In this document: one piece after another, positions 46,039 to 54,722 of the stretch
How the letters are laid out: the number at the start of each line of letters is the position of its first letter
Position numbering within the stretch: the stretch's first letter is position 1
Source of the DNA: an uncultured Bacteroidales bacterium
Lineage (GTDB): Bacteria > Bacteroidota > Bacteroidia > Bacteroidales > UBA932
Reading direction: 5' to 3'
Assembly (NCBI GenBank): GCA_947168065.1
Contig: CAMVKH010000002.1
Location: forward strand, 186,001-250,000
DNA length: 64,000 bases
Translations under genes and position numbers: made by a program
The notes under the pieces: generated by a model
What the model was told of the DNA's origin: nothing
Seen by the model: only the letters and a program-made list of their open reading frames with translations
Databases searched by the model: none

Positions 46039-46450
46039 AGATAAATACACAGCCCTGCTGCAGCGCTACTGGGAGGCGGAGACCACGCCGGAAGAGGAGC
46101 GGGATCTGGCTCTGTATGCGGCACGGGTGGATGATCCGGATTTCACGGAACTCCGGGGCGTGCTCGGTTACCTGTCTATTGGCCGGGAGCGGAAGGCCCG
46201 CAAGCAGCGGACCATGCGTATCTACTCCTGGACGGCCGCGGCCGCGAGCATCGTGGCAGTACTGGCCGTCAGCCTGAGCCTCCTTTTCCGCCCGGCACAG
46301 CGCACCGATGAACGTTGCGTCAGCTATGCGTATGGCGTACAATCCAACGACAGCGAGGCGATCATGGCGTCCGTGGCATCTTCGTTGTCCGATTTCTTCG
46401 CGGGTGACACACCTGCAGAGGTTCAATTATTTGAAATGTTCCAGCGATGA
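46028..46450 (+). CDS. Putative anti-sigma membrane protein (140 aa)
   Basis: Short cytoplasmic region with a charged helix (YTALLQRYWEAETTPEEERDLALYAAR), resembling anti-sigma binding segments, one transmembrane helix (about residues 69-89, TAAAASIVAVLAVSLSLLF) and an extracytoplasmic tail of about 50 residues. Overlap with the sigma gene and the following secreted gene (ATGA at 46447) points to co-translation. The HCC zinc motif of ZAS anti-sigma factors is absent. The role as anti-sigma is inferred from position and topology. Confidence 0.65.
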   Translation: MTDKDKYTALLQRYWEAETTPEEERDLALYAARVDDPDFTELRGVLGYLSIGRERKARKQRTMRIYSWTAAAASIVAVLAVSLSLLFRPAQRTDERCVSYAYGVQSNDSEAIMASVASSLSDFFAGDTPAEVQLFEMFQR

Positions 46451-46890
46451 AAAAAACAGTACTTTGCTTTGCGATGCTGCTCCTGCTTGGTGGTACGGCC
46501 TTCGCCCAGCGGGGCCTGAACACTTACCCCGTTTTCCGAGGGAAAGTGGTCCCTACCGAGCGGATGGTCACGACAGAGGTTCGTGGCGGCGGTATGGCCA
46601 CTTACAAACTGGATTATTACCGAGGGATTTCCTTCCGGGCAGATACGGCCACGGCCCTGAAGGTGGCGGCATTGGTGGCCGCCGATGCCGAAACCGCCGT
46701 TTCGTGCGAGACAGAGAAGGAAGGCGCGTTGCTTACCTATGCGCTGATCGTACTCAAACCGGACCGGAAGATAAACCGATACCTCTGCTATCAAGCCCGG
46801 CCCGAAGGGTTTATCTGGAAGATCACCATCCTCTACCTGGAGGGATCGGCGACCCTGGAGGACCTGCATTCGATGTTTGAAAAACAATAA
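46447..46890 (+). CDS. Secreted protein, possibly DUF6108-like (147 aa)
   Basis: Signal peptide MKKTVLCFAMLLLLGGTAFAQ, then a compact domain with a YKLDYYRGISFRAD core and a conserved-looking ITILYLEGSATLEDL end. It resembles small secreted proteins that follow sigma and anti-sigma genes in Bacteroides (DUF6108/DUF4252-type), which I recall only loosely. Translation is coupled to the preceding gene. Likely part of the envelope-sensing output or input of that sigma factor; function unknown. Confidence 0.65.
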   Translation: MKKTVLCFAMLLLLGGTAFAQRGLNTYPVFRGKVVPTERMVTTEVRGGGMATYKLDYYRGISFRADTATALKVAALVAADAETAVSCETEKEGALLTYALIVLKPDRKINRYLCYQARPEGFIWKITILYLEGSATLEDLHSMFEKQ

Positions 46891-46907
46891 AAATAAAAGA
46901 TAAGAAG

Positions 46908-47618
46908 ATGAAAAATGTACTTCTTTCGCTGATGGCAGCCTTGATCGCGCTGTCAGCCAGTGCACAAAACAATAAACTCAATTTCGAAGCACCGCTGTTC
47001 GGTGTTACCAAAAAGAATGTCAAGCCCAAGTGGTCCGTCGTAGCATTCGGCGGTATCCAGGCAGGTTACAGTTACCGGAACGTGGAATCGCCAATCCGGT
47101 CATCCGGCTTGTACGGAGAATTGGATCTGGTGGATTTTCGTCTCCGCCCCTGGCGCAACGGCCATGTCTTCTCATGTGGCCTATCTCGTTCTTTTGACGT
47201 CCAACGGCTTGCGAAAGGAACGGTTTACGGCCAAGATGGCAGTTTTATCGGAAAACCCGCTTCATGGATCTGGGCTCGTTCACATGCTGCCGAGTCGGTT
47301 ACATCCCTGAATATCGGCTATATGCATGAATTCGGCGACTGGAAGGCCGGCCTCTTTGTCTCACCTGGAGTGGGCACAGGTATCCGTCACAACCGGTATC
47401 TTGTGGGTTCACCGCTCTATCTGGAAGAGGGAACAGACTATACACCTGTCGGTGGTACCCGACACACCGATAATATGTATGCGAACGCAGGATGGCGCAT
47501 GGGCATCAGCGCCGGCATCTGGTACAGAATTTTTGGCTTGACTGTCGGCTGGCATTACCGCAGTATCGCTCCCGGCCACCAGAATGTCTTCCACGCCGGA
47601 ATCTCAATACGATACTGA
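46908..47618 (+). CDS. Outer membrane beta-barrel protein (236 aa)
   Basis: Signal peptide ending ALSASAQ, then alternating aromatic strands with turns at Gly/Asp/Asn (AFGGIQAGYSYRNVES, LNIGYMHEFGDWKAGLFVSPGVG, GWHYRSIAP) and a closing strand HAGISIRY with a C-terminal Tyr, as BAM-dependent barrels have. An eight- to ten-stranded barrel is likely. It is the fourth gene in the sigma-anti-sigma unit (17 bases after the last) and could be its regulon target. A 3' piece of a homolog lies inverted at 45265-45375. Confidence 0.75.
   Translation: MKNVLLSLMAALIALSASAQNNKLNFEAPLFGVTKKNVKPKWSVVAFGGIQAGYSYRNVESPIRSSGLYGELDLVDFRLRPWRNGHVFSCGLSRSFDVQRLAKGTVYGQDGSFIGKPASWIWARSHAAESVTSLNIGYMHEFGDWKAGLFVSPGVGTGIRHNRYLVGSPLYLEEGTDYTPVGGTRHTDNMYANAGWRMGISAGIWYRIFGLTVGWHYRSIAPGHQNVFHAGISIRY
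47591..47608. repeat. 18-bp inverted repeat copy (partner 45275-45292)
   Basis: CCACGCCGGAATCTCAAT occurs here on the plus strand and at 45275-45292 on the minus strand. It encodes HAGISI in the OMP terminus and in the pseudogene scrap. Confidence 0.6.
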
Positions 47619-47637
47619 GTGCGTGTACCACGCGTAA

Positions 47638-48696
47638 TCAGGAAAGAACCCGATAGAAACTGTCTCTTTCCACCGCTTTCCAGCCGGCGGCGGTGGCGCG
47701 GGCGGACAGTTCGGCGACGGTGAGGGTGGGGCGCTGGTCTTCAGCGCCCGCCAGGGAATAGATGCGGGTGGAGTCGTTGATGGTGCCGTCCAGGTCGTCG
47801 GCACCCCAGGCCATGGCTTCGAGGGCCAGGTCTTTGCCGAGCATGGGCCAGTAGGCCTTGATGTGCGGGATGTTGTCGAGGGCCAGCCGCGCGATGGCGA
47901 AGGTGCGCAGCACTTCTTCGTCCGACACTTCGCCCAGGCTGGAGAGCTGGTTGTCGCGGGAGCGGAACTTCAAGGGAATGAAGGCGTTGAAGCCGCCGGT
48001 TTCTTCCTGCAGTTCCCGCAGGGCGAGCAGGTGGTCGACGCGGTCTTCGCGGCTTTCGATATGGCCGAAGAGCATCGTGCAGTTGGTGGGGATGCCCATG
48101 CGGTGGGCCGTACGATGAATGTCGAGCCAACGTTCTGCGTCACACTTGTCGGGGCAGAGCTGCCGGCGGACGGCCGGCGCGAAAATCTCGGCGCCGCCGC
48201 CCGGCATGGTTTCCAGGCCGGCTTCCTGCAGCCGCTGCAGGCAGGTTTCGGCCGTCAGACGGTTGTAACGGCACATGTCGTCGATCTCGACGGCTGTATA
48301 AGCCTTGACGGTGACGGGGCGTTGCGGCGTGCCGTGTTCGCGGGCAAAGCCGTGCACCCTTTCCACGATCTGCCGGTAATAGTCGAAGGGCTTGTCGGGC
48401 TGGACGCTGCCCACGATGTGGATTTCGGTCATGCCCGGCTCGAATTTGCTTTCGCAGTAGGGGATGACCTCGTCGAGCGCCATGCTCCAGGCGCCGGGCT
48501 GTGATGCGTTGTCGCGCCGGTAGGAGCAGAACTTGCAGCGGTGGGCGCAGATGTTCGAGGGCTCGAGGTGGAAGTTTCGGTTGTACCAGATACGGTCCCC
48601 GTTCAGGTTTTTGCGTACAAAAGAAGACGCCGCCTGCAGTTCGGGCAGGGGCGCCTCATAAAGCTCCAACAGTTCTTTCCGACTCGTTCTTACCAA
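47638..48696 (-). CDS. mqnE: Aminodeoxyfutalosine synthase (radical SAM), MqnE
   Basis: Radical-SAM enzyme of the futalosine menaquinone pathway. The CxxxCxxC cluster is CAHRCKFC near residue 50, followed by [49 protein letters not shown] and [13 protein letters not shown] are conserved in MqnE, and separate it from MqnC. The apparent start is a TTG at 48696, which overlaps the rpmH stop by seven bases; no ATG lies nearby. It is read as the second gene after rpmH. Menaquinone use agrees with an anaerobic respiratory Bacteroidales. Confidence 0.9.
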   Translation of the reverse strand: MVRTSRKELLELYEAPLPELQAASSFVRKNLNGDRIWYNRNFHLEPSNICAHRCKFCSYRRDNASQPGAWSMALDEVIPYCESKFEPGMTEIHIVGSVQPDKPFDYYRQIVERVHGFAREHGTPQRPVTVKAYTAVEIDDMCRYNRLTAETCLQRLQEAGLETMPGGGAEIFAPAVRRQLCPDKCDAERWLDIHRTAHRMGIPTNCTMLFGHIESREDRVDHLLALRELQEETGGFNAFIPLKFRSRDNQLSSLGEVSDEEVLRTFAIARLALDNIPHIKAYWPMLGKDLALEAMAWGADDLDGTINDSTRIYSLAGAEDQRPTLTVAELSARATAAGWKAVERDSFYRVLS

Positions 48697-48842
48697 AGGT
48701 CTTCGGAAGAGACGGTCAGTTTTTTGCGGCCGTGACGACGGCGTGCAGCAAGGACGCGACGTCCGTTGGGCGTGGACATTCTTTCACGGAAACCGTGTTT
48801 GTTGCGGCGCTTGCGCTGGGAAGGTTGAAATGTACGTTTCAT
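48690..48842 (-). CDS. rpmH: 50S ribosomal protein L34
   Basis: Fifty residues, [22 protein letters not shown] and [20 protein letters not shown], the L34 sequence. It is too short for a routine open-frame cutoff. TAA stop at 48692-48690. It has its own promoter (TATCTTTG, 48877-48884) and is read into mqnE. Confidence 0.97.
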   Translation of the reverse strand: MKRTFQPSQRKRRNKHGFRERMSTPNGRRVLAARRRHGRKKLTVSSEDLW

Positions 48843-48876
48843 ATCTGATGATTTCTTGTATACTGATTTGGGAGCG

Positions 48877-48884
48877 CAAAGATA
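48877..48884 (-). promoter_or_regulatory. -7 promoter element for rpmH-mqnE
   Basis: TATCTTTG on the minus strand, 35 bases before the rpmH ATG. Confidence 0.6.
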
Positions 48885-48912
48885 AGGCTTTTCCTTTAAT
48901 TTACAAATATTT

Positions 48913-49530
48913 TTAGCGGGAGATTGTCACAATCTTCTTCTCCTCGAACCAGGGATCGTCGAACCAGTTGGAAACCGGTGCCACATAGAACTTTCCGCGG
49001 TCGAGGCGGCAGCGCCGCACGCAGTCCGCGATCTCGGTATCCAGGTCACCGCCCTTGAGGTAGCAGATGGCCTTCGTGAACTTGCCCCTGACCCAGGGAT
49101 AGAAGGTCGAAAGGTCGGTTACGGCCCGGGACACCACATAGTCGAAGGGACCGGGCAGGCTTTCGGCGCGGGCCTGCACGCAGGTCACGTTGTCGAGCGC
49201 AAGCCCGTCTGCAACGGCTTGTGCCACTTTGACTTTCTTGCCGATGGAGTCACAGAGCGTGAAGCGGGCTTCCGGGAAAAGGACTGCCAGGGGAATGCCG
49301 GGGAAGCCACCGCCCGTGCCCAGGTCGAGCACCGTGCTGCCGGCGGGGAAATCCACGAGCTTGGCGATGGCGAGCGAGTGCAGGATGTGATGCGTCATCA
49401 ACTCGTCCATGTCCTTGCGGGAGATCACATTGATGCGTTCGTTCCATTCGCGGTAGAGCGCTTCCATCGCACGGAACTGGGCCAGCTGGCGTTCGCTCAG
49501 CTGCGGGAAATACTTAGTCAGCGCTTCCAT
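48913..49530 (-). CDS. rsmG: 16S rRNA (guanine-527-N7) methyltransferase
   Basis: SAM-dependent methylase of 16S G527. The SAM motif [20 protein letters not shown] is near residue 70, preceded by [16 protein letters not shown], the RsmG signature. At 205 residues it is the usual size. The gene start overlaps the ECF sigma gene by 17 bases, so it is the tail of the polA-sigma-rsmG unit. Loss of this enzyme gives low-level streptomycin resistance in other bacteria. Confidence 0.95.
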   Translation of the reverse strand: MEALTKYFPQLSERQLAQFRAMEALYREWNERINVISRKDMDELMTHHILHSLAIAKLVDFPAGSTVLDLGTGGGFPGIPLAVLFPEARFTLCDSIGKKVKVAQAVADGLALDNVTCVQARAESLPGPFDYVVSRAVTDLSTFYPWVRGKFTKAICYLKGGDLDTEIADCVRRCRLDRGKFYVAPVSNWFDDPWFEEKKIVTISR

Positions 49531-50110
49531 CGGCAGGGTTCTCCACCATTTTTTCCAGGAGTTTGCGGGCCCGGTTGATGCGGGTCTTGACGGTTCCCAG
49601 GGGCAGCTGCAGCTCCCGGGCGATATCTTCGTAGGCGTAGTCTTTGATGAAGCGCAGCTCGGCGACCTGCCGGTAGCTGTCGGGCAGGTTCTGGATGCCT
49701 TCGATCAGGTCGCGGACGGCCTGGATCACGATGTAGTCTTCTTCAGGGGTGCTGCCCGAAAGTACCTCGAGGGCCTCCCGTTCCGACGAGATGGGCACGG
49801 AGTTGATGGTTGCCCGGCTGCGGCGCAAGTGGTCGATGGCTTCGTTCTGGGCGATGTTGTAGAGCCAGGTGGAGAAGGCGTACTGCGGGTTGTAGCGTTC
49901 GATGTTCATGAACGCCTTCTCAAAGCTGCGCTGGCAGATGTCCTCGGCGTCTTCCGTCACGGAGACGTATTTCAGGATGTGGGCCATCAGCGAGCTGCGG
50001 TACTTCTCCAGCAGCTTGGAGAAGGCCCCCTGGTCGCGTTTCAGCGCCAGTTCCACGAGGGCGTGGTCTTCCATGCGGACCTTAGTGGGCTTCTCTCCAG
50101 TTTTTGCCAT
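49514..50110 (-). CDS. ECF-type RNA polymerase sigma factor (198 aa)
   Basis: Sigma-70 family, group IV. Region 2: EDICQRSFEKAFMNIERYNPQYAFSTWLYNIAQNEAIDHLRR; region 4: LPDSYRQVAELRFIKDYAYEDIARELQLPLGTVKTRINRARKLL, both complete. The ATG at 50110 overlaps the polA stop by 29 bases; an internal ATG at 50074 (MEDHALVEL) starts just past polA and is a plausible alternative. No anti-sigma gene is adjacent, unlike the factor at 45547, so it may belong to the group regulated otherwise. Confidence 0.9.
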   Translation of the reverse strand: MAKTGEKPTKVRMEDHALVELALKRDQGAFSKLLEKYRSSLMAHILKYVSVTEDAEDICQRSFEKAFMNIERYNPQYAFSTWLYNIAQNEAIDHLRRSRATINSVPISSEREALEVLSGSTPEEDYIVIQAVRDLIEGIQNLPDSYRQVAELRFIKDYAYEDIARELQLPLGTVKTRINRARKLLEKMVENPADGSAD

Positions 50111-52634
50111 AGTTGCATTCGGTAAGCAAGGGGACTTTCAGGGTACAGACCTGCTCCATCTCCTGTTTGACAAGGTCGACGATGCGGTCGCGCTCCTCGG
50201 CGACCACGTCGAACACCAGTTCGTCGTGGACCTGCAGTACCATGCGGCTGCGAAGGCCCTCGCCGTCGAGCCGGCGGCTGACGGCGATCATGGCCAGCTT
50301 GATGATGTCGGCGGCGCTGCCCTGGATGGGGGCGTTGATGGCGTTGCGTTCGGCCAGGCCGCGGGCGACGGCGTTCTTGCTGTTGATGTCGGGCAGGAAA
50401 CGCTTGCGGCCGAAGATCGTCTCGACATAACCCTTCTCGCGGGCTTCTGCGATGACGCGGTCCATGTAGGCCTTGACGCCGGGATAGCTCTTGAAGTATT
50501 CTTCGATGAAGTCGCGGGCCTCGGTGCGCGAAATGCCCATGCGCTGCGAGAGGCCGAAGGCGGAGATGCCGTAGATGATGCCGAAGTTCGCCACCTTGGC
50601 GTGGCGGCGCTGCTCGGCCGTGACTTCGTCGGGATCGAGGTGGAAGATGCGGGCGGCCGTGGCGCGGTGTACGTCGGCACCGTGGGCGAAACCGGCCACC
50701 AGGTGCTCGTCGCCGCTCAGGTGAGCCATCAGGCGGAGTTCGATCTGCGAGTAGTCGGCCGAGACGATCCATCCGCCGGGATCGCTGGGTACGAAGGCCT
50801 CGCGGATCTTCATGCCACGCTCGGTGCGGATGGGAATGTTCTGCAGGTTCGGCCGGACGCTGCTGAGACGCCCTGTCGCTGTAAGGGCCTGGGTATAAGT
50901 GGTATGTACTTTTCCGTCGCGAGGGTCGGCAAGGGCCGGCAACGGGTCGATATAAGTCGAAAGAAGCTTCTTGACGGCCCTGAATTCCAGAATCTTGCCG
51001 ATGATGGGATGGCGGTCGGCCATCTCGGTGAGGGTCTCCTCGTCGGTCGGGTAGTTGTCGCGCTGGTTCTTCCTGGCTCGGGAGTTCAGGCCGAGTTTCT
51101 CGTAGAGCACCACGCCGATCTGGCGGGGGGACGACAGGTTGAGTGCGGGTTCGCCCGCCAGGTCGCGGGCTTCCTGCTCGATCTGTACCAGCTCTTTCGA
51201 GAGGACGCGGCTGTACGCGCCCAGCATCGCCGGGTCAATCCGCACGCCGTCGGCCTCCATGCGGGCCAGGATGCTGATCAGGGGCATTTCAATGCGGGTG
51301 TAGAGTTCCCACAACCCTTGCTCCTGCAACTCTTTGCGGAGCAGGGGCTCCAGCTGGCCGGCCGCCACGCATTCCCGGGCGGCGGACTTGTCTTCGAAGT
51401 CGAAGAGCGTCATCTGGCCGTCCCGGGCCGCCTCGCTGAGCTCTGCATCGAGATAGTGGGCGGCGAGCATGTCGAGTTTATGGCTCCGTTCGGGGTTGAG
51501 CAGATAGTGCATGATCTCCACGTCGTAGAGATTTCCCCGGAGGGCCGTATGTTTGAGTCCGAAGCCGCATTTCGCGATGGCCGGGTCGGCCAGCAGGGGA
51601 GCGGCCTTGGCGAGCGGAAGACTGCAATATTTATCTCCGCAGGCGAGGATGACCTGCTCTCCCATGCGCACGGCCACGCGACCGTTGCGGCGGGCTTCCT
51701 GCAGGATGGCTTCGGCGGAAGTTTCGGCGCAATGCAGGGTTTCGCGTTTCTTTTCAGATACCGGTGCCAGTTTCGGCACCAGCCCGCGCAGCGAGTTGAA
51801 TTCAAAGTGGTTGAACAGTTCGGCCACGCGCTGCTGGTCAGGCTGGCCGAGCTGCAGGCTGTTTTCGTCCGCGTCGATGTCGACGTCGGTCTTGATGGTG
51901 ACCAGGGTCTTGCTCAAGCCGAGGTGGGGGAGCGCGGCGCGGAAGGCCTCCTGCCGTTTGGGTGACAGCTCGTCGAGGTGGTCCACGATGCCCTCCAGGC
52001 TGCCGTATCTGGCTACCAGCTTGCGGGCGCCCACTTCGCCGATGCCGTCCACGCCCTTCACGTTGTCGGCGGCGTCGCCCCAGATGGCCAGGATGTCCAC
52101 GATCTGCATGGGATTGTCGATGCCGTAGTGGCTGCAGATGGCTTCTTTCGAGACGATCTCGTTCTCGCCGCCGCCCTTGCCGGGCTTGTACTGGAAGATG
52201 TGGTCGTCCACGATCTGGCCGAGGTCCTTGTCGGGGGTTACCATGTAGACGTCGCAGTCGGGGGCGGCGAAGCGCCGGGCCAGGGTGCCGATCACGTCGT
52301 CGGCCTCGAAGCCGGGCTTCATGAGCACGGGAATGTCGAGGGCGCGCACGATGTCGGTCAGGGGCTCCAGGGCGGCCTTGACCAGTTCGGGTGTTGCGGT
52401 GCGGGTGGCCTTGTAGTCCGGATACAGTTCATGGCGGAAAGTCTTGGCCGGCGGGTCGAACATCACGGCCAGGTGGGAGGGCTGCTCCCGGGCGATGAGT
52501 TCGAGCAGGTATTTGGTGAACCCGAAGAGGATGGAGGTGTCTTCCCCCTTCGAATTGATCATGGGCCTGCGCAGGAATGCGTAGTACATCCTGAAAATCA
52601 AGGAGTGGCCGTCGATCAAGTAAAGGTTTTTCAT
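50082..52634 (-). CDS. polA: DNA polymerase I with degenerate proofreading domain (850 aa)
   Basis: Repair and Okazaki-fragment polymerase. The 5'-nuclease domain (residues 1-290) shows the acidic metal sites (LIDGHSLIFR, GFEADDVIGTLA, YMVTPDKDLGQ). The polymerase domain has motif A DYSQIELRLMAHLSGD, the finger-helix region around RRHAKVANFGIIYGIS, and motif C LQVHDELVFDV. The middle domain is short, and the DxE, NxxxD and YxxxD residues of 3'-5' proofreading are absent (the Exo I position reads VAVRMGEQ), so proofreading is probably lost, as in Taq. The start MKNLYLIDG at 52634 follows a TATATTTG promoter. Confidence 0.95.
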   Translation of the reverse strand: MKNLYLIDGHSLIFRMYYAFLRRPMINSKGEDTSILFGFTKYLLELIAREQPSHLAVMFDPPAKTFRHELYPDYKATRTATPELVKAALEPLTDIVRALDIPVLMKPGFEADDVIGTLARRFAAPDCDVYMVTPDKDLGQIVDDHIFQYKPGKGGGENEIVSKEAICSHYGIDNPMQIVDILAIWGDAADNVKGVDGIGEVGARKLVARYGSLEGIVDHLDELSPKRQEAFRAALPHLGLSKTLVTIKTDVDIDADENSLQLGQPDQQRVAELFNHFEFNSLRGLVPKLAPVSEKKRETLHCAETSAEAILQEARRNGRVAVRMGEQVILACGDKYCSLPLAKAAPLLADPAIAKCGFGLKHTALRGNLYDVEIMHYLLNPERSHKLDMLAAHYLDAELSEAARDGQMTLFDFEDKSAARECVAAGQLEPLLRKELQEQGLWELYTRIEMPLISILARMEADGVRIDPAMLGAYSRVLSKELVQIEQEARDLAGEPALNLSSPRQIGVVLYEKLGLNSRARKNQRDNYPTDEETLTEMADRHPIIGKILEFRAVKKLLSTYIDPLPALADPRDGKVHTTYTQALTATGRLSSVRPNLQNIPIRTERGMKIREAFVPSDPGGWIVSADYSQIELRLMAHLSGDEHLVAGFAHGADVHRATAARIFHLDPDEVTAEQRRHAKVANFGIIYGISAFGLSQRMGISRTEARDFIEEYFKSYPGVKAYMDRVIAEAREKGYVETIFGRKRFLPDINSKNAVARGLAERNAINAPIQGSAADIIKLAMIAVSRRLDGEGLRSRMVLQVHDELVFDVVAEERDRIVDLVKQEMEQVCTLKVPLLTECNYGKNWREAH

Positions 52635-52640
52635 ATCCTG

Positions 52641-52736
52641 CAAATATAACATATTTTTTAACAGTTCGGGAACAAAAAAATTTCGTTGAAAAAATGACGA
52701 AAGATGCTGGATTTTGCTTCTGATTTGTTATATTTG
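52641..52736. promoter_or_regulatory. Divergent promoters of polA and the aminotransferase gene
   Basis: Minus-strand TATATTTG at 52641-52648, immediately before the polA ATG (leader of only seven bases), and plus-strand TATATTTG at 52729-52736, 31 bases before the aminotransferase ATG. Confidence 0.55.
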
Positions 52737-52766
52737 CTGAGAAATTGAAATAAAACTTTAAAAATC

Positions 52767-53960
52767 ATGGATATCACACCGCTTCTTTCCAACAATGCTT
52801 TGAGTATGCGCCGTTCGCAGATCCGCGATCTGCTCAGTGTGGCGACCCGTCCCGAGATCATTTCTTTTGCCGGAGGCTTCCCCAATCCGCAGACCTTCCC
52901 GATGGAAGACCTGAAGAAGATCATGCAGGAAGTGCTGGACACCGAAGGGCACGCCGCGCTCCAGTATGGTTCCACCGAGGGCGTGCTGGCGCTCCGGCAG
53001 GAGATTTCGAAACTCTACAAACGGGAAGAAGGGCTGGATGTCCCGGTCAAAAATATCCTGATCACGACGGCGTCGCAGCAGGCGCTCGACCTCATCTCCC
53101 GCATCTTCCTCAACCCGGGGGACGTGGTCGTCTGCGGTCTTCCGTCCTATCTGGGCGCCCTGCAGGCCTTCTGGTCCTACCAGGGCCAACCCTACGGCCT
53201 GCGGCACAACCTGGGTCTCGACGAAGCCTGCAACGTGCTCTGCGCAACGGGCAAGAAACCGAAATTCCTCTATTCAATCCCGGACTTCCAGAACCCGTCC
53301 GGCGAGACCATGTCGGTCGAAGAGCGTGAATATGCCGTCGAAGTGGCCCGCAAGTACGACCTGCTCATTGTCGAGGATACGCCCTACAAGAACATCCGCT
53401 TCTCGGGCGAACGCATCGCGTCCATGTATTCGATGGATCCGGAACGGGTCATCATGCTGGGCACCTTCTCGAAGACCTTCGTGCCGGGCTTCCGCCTGGG
53501 CTGGGTGGTGGCGCCCGACAACGTCATCGAACGCCTCATCGTGGCCAAGCAGTCGGCCGACCTCTGCACGCCGGCTTTCTCGCAGCTGGTGGCGGCGAAA
53601 TACCTGGCTTCCGGCGCTTACGACGAGAATCTGAAGAAGACCTGCGCGCTCTACAAGCGCAAGAAAGAACTGATGATCAAGGCCTTCGAGGACTATATGC
53701 CGGAAGGTGTGAAGTGGACGAACCCCGACGGCGGCCTGTTCCTCTTCCTCAAGCTGCCCAAACAGTACGACACCCGCGAGCTCTTCGACATCGCCATCAA
53801 GGAAAACGTGGCCTTCGTCATCGGCGAGGCCTTCCACTGCGACGGCAGCGGCAAGCACACGATGCGCCTGAACTTCTCCTTCGCTTCGGACGAGAAGATC
53901 GTGGAAGGCGTGAAGCGCCTCGCGAATGCCATCAAGCAACTGTACGCGAAGTACGAATAA
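52767..53960 (+). CDS. PLP-dependent aminotransferase, 2-aminoadipate/MocR-like (397 aa)
   Basis: Fold-type I aminotransferase of the LysN/2-aminoadipate subgroup. Features: FAGGFPNPQTFPMEDL, LQYGSTEGVLALRQEI, TASQQALDLISRIFLNPGD, and the PLP lysine in GTFSKTFVPGFRLGW. There is no GntR DNA-binding domain, so it is an enzyme, not a MocR regulator. The donor is not deducible, though kynurenine/aminoadipate- and branched-chain-type enzymes share these motifs. Monocistronic, with its own promoter; the next gene is convergent. Confidence 0.9.
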   Translation: MDITPLLSNNALSMRRSQIRDLLSVATRPEIISFAGGFPNPQTFPMEDLKKIMQEVLDTEGHAALQYGSTEGVLALRQEISKLYKREEGLDVPVKNILITTASQQALDLISRIFLNPGDVVVCGLPSYLGALQAFWSYQGQPYGLRHNLGLDEACNVLCATGKKPKFLYSIPDFQNPSGETMSVEEREYAVEVARKYDLLIVEDTPYKNIRFSGERIASMYSMDPERVIMLGTFSKTFVPGFRLGWVVAPDNVIERLIVAKQSADLCTPAFSQLVAAKYLASGAYDENLKKTCALYKRKKELMIKAFEDYMPEGVKWTNPDGGLFLFLKLPKQYDTRELFDIAIKENVAFVIGEAFHCDGSGKHTMRLNFSFASDEKIVEGVKRLANAIKQLYAKYE

Positions 53961-53966
53961 CGAAAC

Positions 53967-54722
53967 TCAGTTCCGGTAAATGACGCTGCCGCTCGCCTGG
54001 TGGGTAGCGAGGATCAGCACCTCGGCTATCTGCACATGGGCGGGCGCCTGCGCAGCGTAGAGCGCCACGTCGGCGATGTCGTCGCCGCTGAGCGGCTGTA
54101 TTCCCTGGTAGACCTTCGCTGCCCGCTCCGCATCACCGTGGAAGCGCACCTGACTGAAATTGGTTTCCACCAGGCCCGGCTTCAGGTTCGTAACGCGCAC
54201 GGGTGTTTGGGCCAGGTCGATGCGGAGACCGTCGGACAGGATCTTGACGGCCGCTTTCGTGGCGCAGTAGACCGCGCCGCCTGCGTATGCGGCATCGCCG
54301 GCCACCGATCCGATGTTGATGATGTGGCCCTGCTGCCTGGCGATCATGCCGGGGACGATGAGCAGTGTCATGTACAGCAGGCCTTTGATATTGGTGTCGA
54401 TCATGGTCTCCCAGTCGGTGAAGTCACCGGCATATTCGGGCTCCAGGCCCAATGCCAGACCGGCGTTGTTGACCAGTACGTCGATGTCGCGCCAGGCGGC
54501 AGGAAGCGAGTCGAGCGCCTGCTTCACGGCGTCGCGGTCACGCACGTCGAAGCACAGCGGCAGAACCGCTGTGCTGAATTCCTTTTCCAGTTCGCCGGCC
54601 ATTGCGGCCAGCTGCCCGGAGCGACGTGCAGTAATGATCAGACGATATCCGGCACCCGCGAATTTCCGGGCGCACGCGGCGCCGATTCCGCTCGTGGCGC
54701 CGGTAATCAGGACGGTTTTCAT
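53967..54722 (-). CDS. Short-chain dehydrogenase/reductase (251 aa)
   Basis: SDR of the YdfG-like classical type. Glycine motif TGATSGIGAACA (residues 6-17), NNAG at about 86-89, and the catalytic Ser-Tyr-Lys with YCATKAAV (Tyr/Lys about 157/161). The N-terminal TGATSGIG with an Arg after the second strand (ARRSGQ) suggests NADP preference. It begins directly after the tpiA stop (one-base junction) and is likely its operon partner. Substrate unknown; serine or 3-hydroxy acid is used by relatives. Confidence 0.88.
   Translation of the reverse strand: MKTVLITGATSGIGAACARKFAGAGYRLIITARRSGQLAAMAGELEKEFSTAVLPLCFDVRDRDAVKQALDSLPAAWRDIDVLVNNAGLALGLEPEYAGDFTDWETMIDTNIKGLLYMTLLIVPGMIARQQGHIINIGSVAGDAAYAGGAVYCATKAAVKILSDGLRIDLAQTPVRVTNLKPGLVETNFSQVRFHGDAERAAKVYQGIQPLSGDDIADVALYAAQAPAHVQIAEVLILATHQASGSVIYRN

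Noticed and set aside
49902..51965. 687-codon plus-strand open frame over polA and the sigma gene
   Set aside because: Antisense shadow crossing two real genes.
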